A DNA stretch of 33,819 bases from Roseburia_C amylophila (GTDB lineage: Bacteria > Bacillota > Clostridia > Lachnospirales > Lachnospiraceae), in assembly GCF_025567465.1 (NCBI RefSeq), contig NZ_JAOQKI010000027.1:1-33819 (forward strand). Direction: 5' to 3'. Numbering within the stretch: the first letter of the stretch is position 1; the number at the start of each line of letters is the position of its first letter. The notes beneath the pieces are model-generated. The model saw nothing but the letters and a program-made list of their open reading frames with translations. It did not search any database and had not been told where the DNA came from. A program made the position numbers and the translations under genes. Below are positions 29,908-33,819 of this stretch, piece by piece.

Positions 29908-31170
29908 CTATCTATGTACGCCTGCTAAAAATACCACCAGAAATGCCGTCATATCAATCATCATTTTTCCTGCTCCAGTCAATGCCGGGGCTAAAAACAA
30001 TGCATATAATCCAGCCAGTGAATCCTGATTTTGTTCTCTTTCTGCCTTATCTAAAAGTTCCTGATTCCGTTTTAAAATCTGACTTAACTGCTTTTCACTG
30101 TTTCCATATCCGCCGTTGGATAATGCATACAACATCCGCATAGCAGAATGCACATCCGGTAAATCATAATCTTTTAAAAAATTAAGATATGGTTCCAGAC
30201 TCTCCGGATTCTGTGAAAGTTCTTCCAGCATATCATCCACTGCCGGTCTTAGAACCTCCGGTGTCTGCGGCCGGATACGATAAAATGCCACCTGCACATT
30301 TTCAGTCTGAAGCAATAAAGAAATGTCCATTAACCACTGCGGAAATTCCTTTTCCATTTTCTTTCTCAGATACTTCCGGTAGAAATTACTGCGCACGCCT
30401 TTATGGAACTGCACATAACGATATTTCTTTTCATCCCCTTCTCCATAAGATTCCCTTTCCTTCAACCAGTTGCAGCAGGTACGCTTCATTGCCCGGAAGC
30501 AAATCAGCATATCCAAGGACAGAAAAAGAATTGATGCAATCTGGCAAACCCAAAGTTGCGATAATTCAATATCTTTTGGCAGCAAATGATTCGTTATTGC
30601 GCATACCAGAATGGATAAACCCACCGCTAAGAATACATTTCTTCGATATTTCTTACAGTCCTGCTGATGCAGTCTGACCCGTTCCATCCACTTCTGCAAA
30701 TCCTCTAAAAGCAATTCCACCGTTGTCTCGTATGCTCCGCCATACTGTTCTACCATCAGAAAATACGCATGCATCTCTTTCATTCTGCGATTCTCATACT
30801 GCTGCCCAATCGCATCTAACTCTTCTTTCATATTGCTGTCATATTCTTTTCGTAAATGAAAGATGGCAGTTTCTATCTGTTTTCGCATGGCTCCCGGTTC
30901 AAACAATGCACAAACTGTCTCCAGTGCAGATAAGATTTTCGGATTCTGCAAAAATGCATACAGCATCTGCTCCATATACAATTCTGCTTCCTGCAGACGG
31001 GTCTGTTGCTTCTTTTCTTCCTTCAACACTTTATCCATACGCCACATAACAAGAACAAATACAATACTGCAGCAGATATATCCCTGCCACTTAAGCTGTA
31101 ATAAAAATGCTGCCAGCAGCAATAATCCATAACAGCCTCCATAGGCAACGAAACGCTCATTCTTTTTCAT
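29908..31170 (-). CDS. TadB/TadC-like inner-membrane platform protein
   Basis: A 420-aa protein. Two N-terminal helices (about 10-45) are followed by a long charged coiled-coil-like region (47-160), two more helices (about 173-193 and 203-224) and a second cytoplasmic helical region. A C-terminal helix pair (about 385-418, LAGLYALFLAPALTGAGKMMIDMTAFLVVFLAGV) ends it. It looks like a TadB/TadC-type T2SF-related platform protein, longer than either alone, and it is the only platform gene seen. It overlaps the 3' end of the ATPase gene by 14 bp, with GAAGGAGA inside that gene, so expression is coupled. It should hold pilins and couple to the ATPase. Confidence 0.75.
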   Translation of the reverse strand: MKKNERFVAYGGCYGLLLLAAFLLQLKWQGYICCSIVFVLVMWRMDKVLKEEKKQQTRLQEAELYMEQMLYAFLQNPKILSALETVCALFEPGAMRKQIETAIFHLRKEYDSNMKEELDAIGQQYENRRMKEMHAYFLMVEQYGGAYETTVELLLEDLQKWMERVRLHQQDCKKYRRNVFLAVGLSILVCAITNHLLPKDIELSQLWVCQIASILFLSLDMLICFRAMKRTCCNWLKERESYGEGDEKKYRYVQFHKGVRSNFYRKYLRKKMEKEFPQWLMDISLLLQTENVQVAFYRIRPQTPEVLRPAVDDMLEELSQNPESLEPYLNFLKDYDLPDVHSAMRMLYALSNGGYGNSEKQLSQILKRNQELLDKAEREQNQDSLAGLYALFLAPALTGAGKMMIDMTAFLVVFLAGVHR

Positions 31171-32239
31171 ATTCTTCTCCTTCCAGACGATGTTGTATCA
31201 TCGGATTATCAAATGGCTCGGAAATTCCATGCCGCTTCATACGCGCAATCAACCCTTTGGGAAGTTCTCTCACCATAAGATTGCCATCCACCACCTGCAT
31301 ATGTATTTCATTTCTTCCTTCTTCTCTTACAAAGAAACAGACCTGGTCTATATAACGATACAATTTTCCTTCTGCACTCATTTTCTTCCGCAGCAGAATT
31401 CCAACATCAACATAGCTGTATACATCATTTTCCATGCGGTCTGCATCCATACGGCTCTCCATCATATTTAAAATACGATCTGGAATTTTACGCACATCAT
31501 CCGTATGAAGAGTGGTAAATCCACGGATTCCGGTAGACCAGCATTCCAGCAAAGACTTTACTTCCGTAGAACGTGCCTCCGATAACATAATCCAGGATGG
31601 ATTCTGTCTGAGACATGTCTTAATGGCTTTGGTATAATCAAAATCCGGATTAATTCGCAGTTCCACACAATCTTTTCCGGGATTAATCTGACTGTAATGC
31701 CATTCCGGATTATCCTCTATTGTAATGACACGCTCTCCTGCCGGAATAAACTGCGAGAAAAATTTTGCACATTCTGTCTTTCCCGCCCCCGGTTCTCCAC
31801 AAAAGACAAAATTCATTTTTGCAGCCACACAATTGGTCAGCAATTCTAATACCGGAACAGCTACATACTCATCCTCCACCATCTTTTTTACCTGCATACG
31901 CAGCATTGGCATTGATTTACGGATGCAGATGCTCCTGCCGGATATGGCAACAGATTCATGTACAATACTGATACGCAGCGTGTCGGTCTCCGCCTCCAAC
32001 AAATTATTTTTCTTGTTAAAAGGCTTGCTCACTTCATTGGCAATCCGATGGGAAAACTGCTCTACAAACTTCTCTGTAATTCCATGGCTTCGAATCAGAT
32101 AGCGTTCATTTTCTACATCTGTAATCCACAACTGGTTTCCGTTATAGTCAATATCTGTAATCTTATCATTCCGGACATAACGCCAAAGGGGACCAAAATA
32201 ATCCGGCTCCATCCGGATACCCAGTTCCTGTCTGTCCAA
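31157..32239 (-). CDS. CpaF/TadA-type pilus assembly ATPase
   Basis: A 360-aa secretion ATPase beginning at TTG 32239 with GGAGGGGG five bases upstream. Motifs: Walker A GEPGAGKT (148-155), Asp box ITIED (172-176), Walker B with WIMLSEARS (216-224) and His box TTLHTD (242-247). The N-terminal domain contains TDIDYNGNQLWIT and the Arg-rich RSICIRKS. It is about 90 residues shorter than typical CpaF, mostly at the N terminus. It powers pilus assembly or protein export through the platform protein. As in other Gram-positive Tad loci, no secretin is present. Confidence 0.9.
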   Translation of the reverse strand: MDRQELGIRMEPDYFGPLWRYVRNDKITDIDYNGNQLWITDVENERYLIRSHGITEKFVEQFSHRIANEVSKPFNKKNNLLEAETDTLRISIVHESVAISGRSICIRKSMPMLRMQVKKMVEDEYVAVPVLELLTNCVAAKMNFVFCGEPGAGKTECAKFFSQFIPAGERVITIEDNPEWHYSQINPGKDCVELRINPDFDYTKAIKTCLRQNPSWIMLSEARSTEVKSLLECWSTGIRGFTTLHTDDVRKIPDRILNMMESRMDADRMENDVYSYVDVGILLRKKMSAEGKLYRYIDQVCFFVREEGRNEIHMQVVDGNLMVRELPKGLIARMKRHGISEPFDNPMIQHRLEGEEYEKE

Positions 32240-32251
32240 GTCATCCCCCTC

Positions 32252-32419
32252 CTATGGTGTTCCGATGTTATTTCCAAAGTTATCAATTAAGTTCTTAAAT
32301 GCATCATAAACGGGACCACTGGTTCCATTTCCCATAATTGCTGTCACAAGTGCTGCTAATGCTGCAATCGCAACTACTGTTATAATTACCCCACCATACT
32401 GTTCAAAAATTTCTTTCAA
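32252..32419 (-). CDS. 55-aa pilin-like protein, first gene of the Tad-like operon
   Basis: Begins at TTG 32419 after AAAGGGG (8-nt spacing). The sequence starts MKEIFEQYGGVIITVVAIAA and ends with a polar tail (NGTSGPVYDAFKNLIDNFGNNIGTP). Glu6-Gln7-Tyr8-Gly9-Gly10 aligns exactly with the other small pilin-like proteins downstream. As the first gene and the largest of the three minimal ones, it is the best candidate for the major pilin. There is no N-terminal leader ending in Gly and no prepilin peptidase gene in the window. The promoter must lie in 32420-32568, where I could not define it; GGGAG-TTTC-CTCCC is a small hairpin in that leader. Confidence 0.7.
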   Translation of the reverse strand: MKEIFEQYGGVIITVVAIAALAALVTAIMGNGTSGPVYDAFKNLIDNFGNNIGTP

Positions 32420-32568
32420 ATAAGAAAACCCCTTTCTATACTGAATTTCGTTTCACTGTTTGGAATATTTGGGAGGAAACTCCCTGATAAAAAAAGATAA
32501 ATAAGATGGCTCTAATCATACCTGCTTTTTCTTTTTTTGTAAAGATATTTTTTCATTTTTATAAAAAT

Positions 32569-32599
32569 TTTACATTTTCATTTTTCATTATGCTATAAT
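32569..32599 (+). promoter_or_regulatory. Promoter of degV
   Basis: Consensus TATAAT (32594-32599) with TTTACA (32569-32574) 19 bp upstream, or TTACAT one base on with 18 bp. A small GGCAT...ATGCC hairpin follows in the leader. Confidence 0.65.
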
Positions 32600-32652
32600 A
32601 AAAAAGGCATGATTTTATGCCACAATTTTATATAAGAAATACAGGAGGACAC

Positions 32653-33525
32653 ATGAATAAATTTATTATTACCACCGACACTACCGCAGATTTGCCGGCA
32701 GATTATGTAGCAGAACATAATCTTGGCATGCTGTCACTCACTTATACTATAGACGGCAAAACCTATGACTGGGAACATCCAATGGATGTCAAAGAATTCT
32801 ATGCAAAGATGCGCGCCGGCTCTCTGCCTACCACCTCTCAGGTCAACCCGGAAACTGCCCGCGAAATCTTTACAAAAATTGCCACGGAAAATGACTGTGA
32901 TATTCTTCATATTGCCTTTTCCAGCGGACTCAGCGGCAGCTACTCCAGTACAAAAATTGCTGCAAGTGAAATGGAAGAAGATAATTTCCCACATAAAGTC
33001 GTTGTCGTAGACTCTCTCTGTGCTTCCATGGGAGAGGGACTTCTGGTTCACAAAGCTGTCCAGATGAAAGAAAATGGTGCCACTTTAGAAGAAACCGTAA
33101 AATGGCTGGAGGAAAATAAACTACATCTGGTACATAACTTTACGGTAGATGATTTGTTCCACCTTCACAGAGGCGGACGTGTTTCTAAAACCGCTGCGGT
33201 TCTTGGTACCATGATTAACTTAAAGCCGGTGCTTCATGTAGATGATGAAGGTCATCTTATTATGGTTTCCAAGGTTCGTGGACGTAAAAAATCCCTGATT
33301 ACCCTGGTTGACAATATGGAAAAGCAGATGGGCTCCTACCGTGACCAGAATGATATCGTATTTATCAGCCATGGTGATGCTTTAGAAGATGCACAGTTTG
33401 TTGCAAATCTTGTAAAAGAACGTTTTGGCATCGACAGTTTCTTAATCAATTATGTCGGTTCAACCATCGGTGCACATTCCGGTCCTGGAACGATTGCATT
33501 GTTCTATATGGGTGAATATCGATAA
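32653..33525 (+). CDS. DegV-family fatty-acid-binding protein
   Basis: A 290-aa protein of normal DegV length. N-terminal ITTDTTADLPADY, then the lipid-contact motif SLPTTSQVNPETAREIF, FSSGLSGSYSS, VVVDSLCASMGEG, the second-domain motif LFHLHRGGRVS and C-terminal STIGAHSGPGTIALFY are all family hallmarks. DegV proteins bind a single fatty acid; in Firmicutes they act as FakB subunits that present the acid to a FakA kinase for phosphorylation and phospholipid synthesis. No fakA gene lies in the window. ATG 32653 is chosen because AGGAGG stands 4 nt before it. Confidence 0.92.
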   Translation: MNKFIITTDTTADLPADYVAEHNLGMLSLTYTIDGKTYDWEHPMDVKEFYAKMRAGSLPTTSQVNPETAREIFTKIATENDCDILHIAFSSGLSGSYSSTKIAASEMEEDNFPHKVVVVDSLCASMGEGLLVHKAVQMKENGATLEETVKWLEENKLHLVHNFTVDDLFHLHRGGRVSKTAAVLGTMINLKPVLHVDDEGHLIMVSKVRGRKKSLITLVDNMEKQMGSYRDQNDIVFISHGDALEDAQFVANLVKERFGIDSFLINYVGSTIGAHSGPGTIALFYMGEYR

Positions 33526-33587
33526 AACACCGGCAGATACAAACCGGTCAAAGTCAGCTTCTTACGGATGTCTGGCGAAATATCTGA

Positions 33588-33680
33588 CAACTACGAGAAA
33601 CACGCTTTGCGAGTTTCTCGAGTTATCGCGGTGCTCGCCAAATCTGCATGCAAGCATGCGATTTTTCTCGCTACTCGCGT
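33588..33680. repeat. Extragenic hairpin repeat, long copy
   Basis: CAACTACGAGAAACACGCTT continues to GCGAGTTTCTCG, forming CGAGAAAC-A-CGC-TTT-GCG-A-GTTTCTCG. About 55 bases with a CATGC-AA-GCATG hairpin and CTCGCTACTCG come next, then CGCGTAAAT and an A run leading into the degV terminator. The copy at 570-610 has the same outer parts but lacks the central insertion. Confidence 0.65.
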
Positions 33681-33686
33681 AAATCA

Positions 33687-33744
33687 AAAAAAAGAGTTAT
33701 TGTACCACGGTTTAAAATTCTGTGATACAATAACTCTTTTATTT
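33687..33744 (+). terminator. Terminator after degV
   Basis: AAAAGAGTTATTGTA-C-CAC (33690-33708) pairs with GTG-A-TACAATAACTCTTTT (33722-33740), followed by ATTT. The A run before the stem makes it usable on both strands. Confidence 0.88.
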
Positions 33745-33807
33745 AGGGTTATAGGACAAAACGTGTTGATGGCTAATCCCATTCTGTAAAAGATTTATCC
33801 ATCTTAT

Positions 33808-33812
33808 GGAGG
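33808..33812 (+). promoter_or_regulatory. Possible ribosome site of a gene starting just past the window
   Basis: ATGGAGGTCACTCC ends the window; GGAGG with seven bases after it could serve a start codon at the very edge. Nothing else is seen in 33745-33807. Confidence 0.3.
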
Positions 33813-33819
33813 TCACTCC

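Overview
The window reads as chromosomal DNA from a low-to-moderate GC, spore-former-related Firmicute, most likely a gut Lachnospiraceae or close relative. The evidence is a Spo0A-type DNA-binding domain, a Csp-like S8 peptidase, DegV, CNNM/CBS and PadR-DUF1700-DUF4097 genes, strong GGAGG ribosome sites and a LexA box of Bacillus/Clostridium type. No rRNA, tRNA, CRISPR array, insertion sequence or phage gene was seen. Most genes lie on the minus strand.

Left end (1-3.1 kb): a truncated LXG-domain gene, probably a type VII secretion effector, lies downstream of a Spo0A-like response regulator. The regulator's phosphoacceptor Asp is replaced by Asn54. Between the two genes are four direct repeats of AAAGTCGAAT-type sequence at 21-22 bp spacing, very close to the Spo0A box TGTCGAA. 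The nearest repeat sits where the -35 of the LXG promoter should be. Next comes an SOS-controlled Y-family polymerase with a small partner gene.

3.1-8.5 kb: a DUF2798 membrane protein and a MarR regulator each carry the same palindromic operator. A 1142-aa fused ABC ATPase/permease with a repeat-bearing extracellular domain follows, then a two-gene operon of small membrane proteins.

8.5-16.3 kb: a 438-bp imperfect palindrome abuts the 3' end of a PMCA/SERCA-type P-type ATPase. A hairpin-rich 360-bp gap and a 1422-aa c-di-GMP protein (GGDEF-EAL-PAS-GAF-PAS-GGDEF) follow.

16.4-25.5 kb: S8 peptidase, CapA-like protein, ECF S component, the PadR-DUF1700-DUF4097 envelope module, a HAD phosphatase, a small membrane protein coupled to a CNNM/CBS transporter, and a lipoprotein-sized anchored protein with Pro-rich repeats.

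25.5-32.4 kb: a minimal Tad-like (type IVc pilus) operon. In transcription order it encodes a 55-aa pilin-like protein, a CpaF/TadA ATPase, a TadB/C-like platform, a TadE-like protein, two tiny pilin-like proteins (33 and 47 aa), two larger single-pass proteins and a secreted 878-aa protein with Flg_new-type repeats. Four of the small proteins share an N-terminal acidic-x-Tyr-Gly motif at identical positions and have no prepilin leader. A divergent degV gene closes the window. A short hairpin repeat recurs next to transcription terminators at several places.
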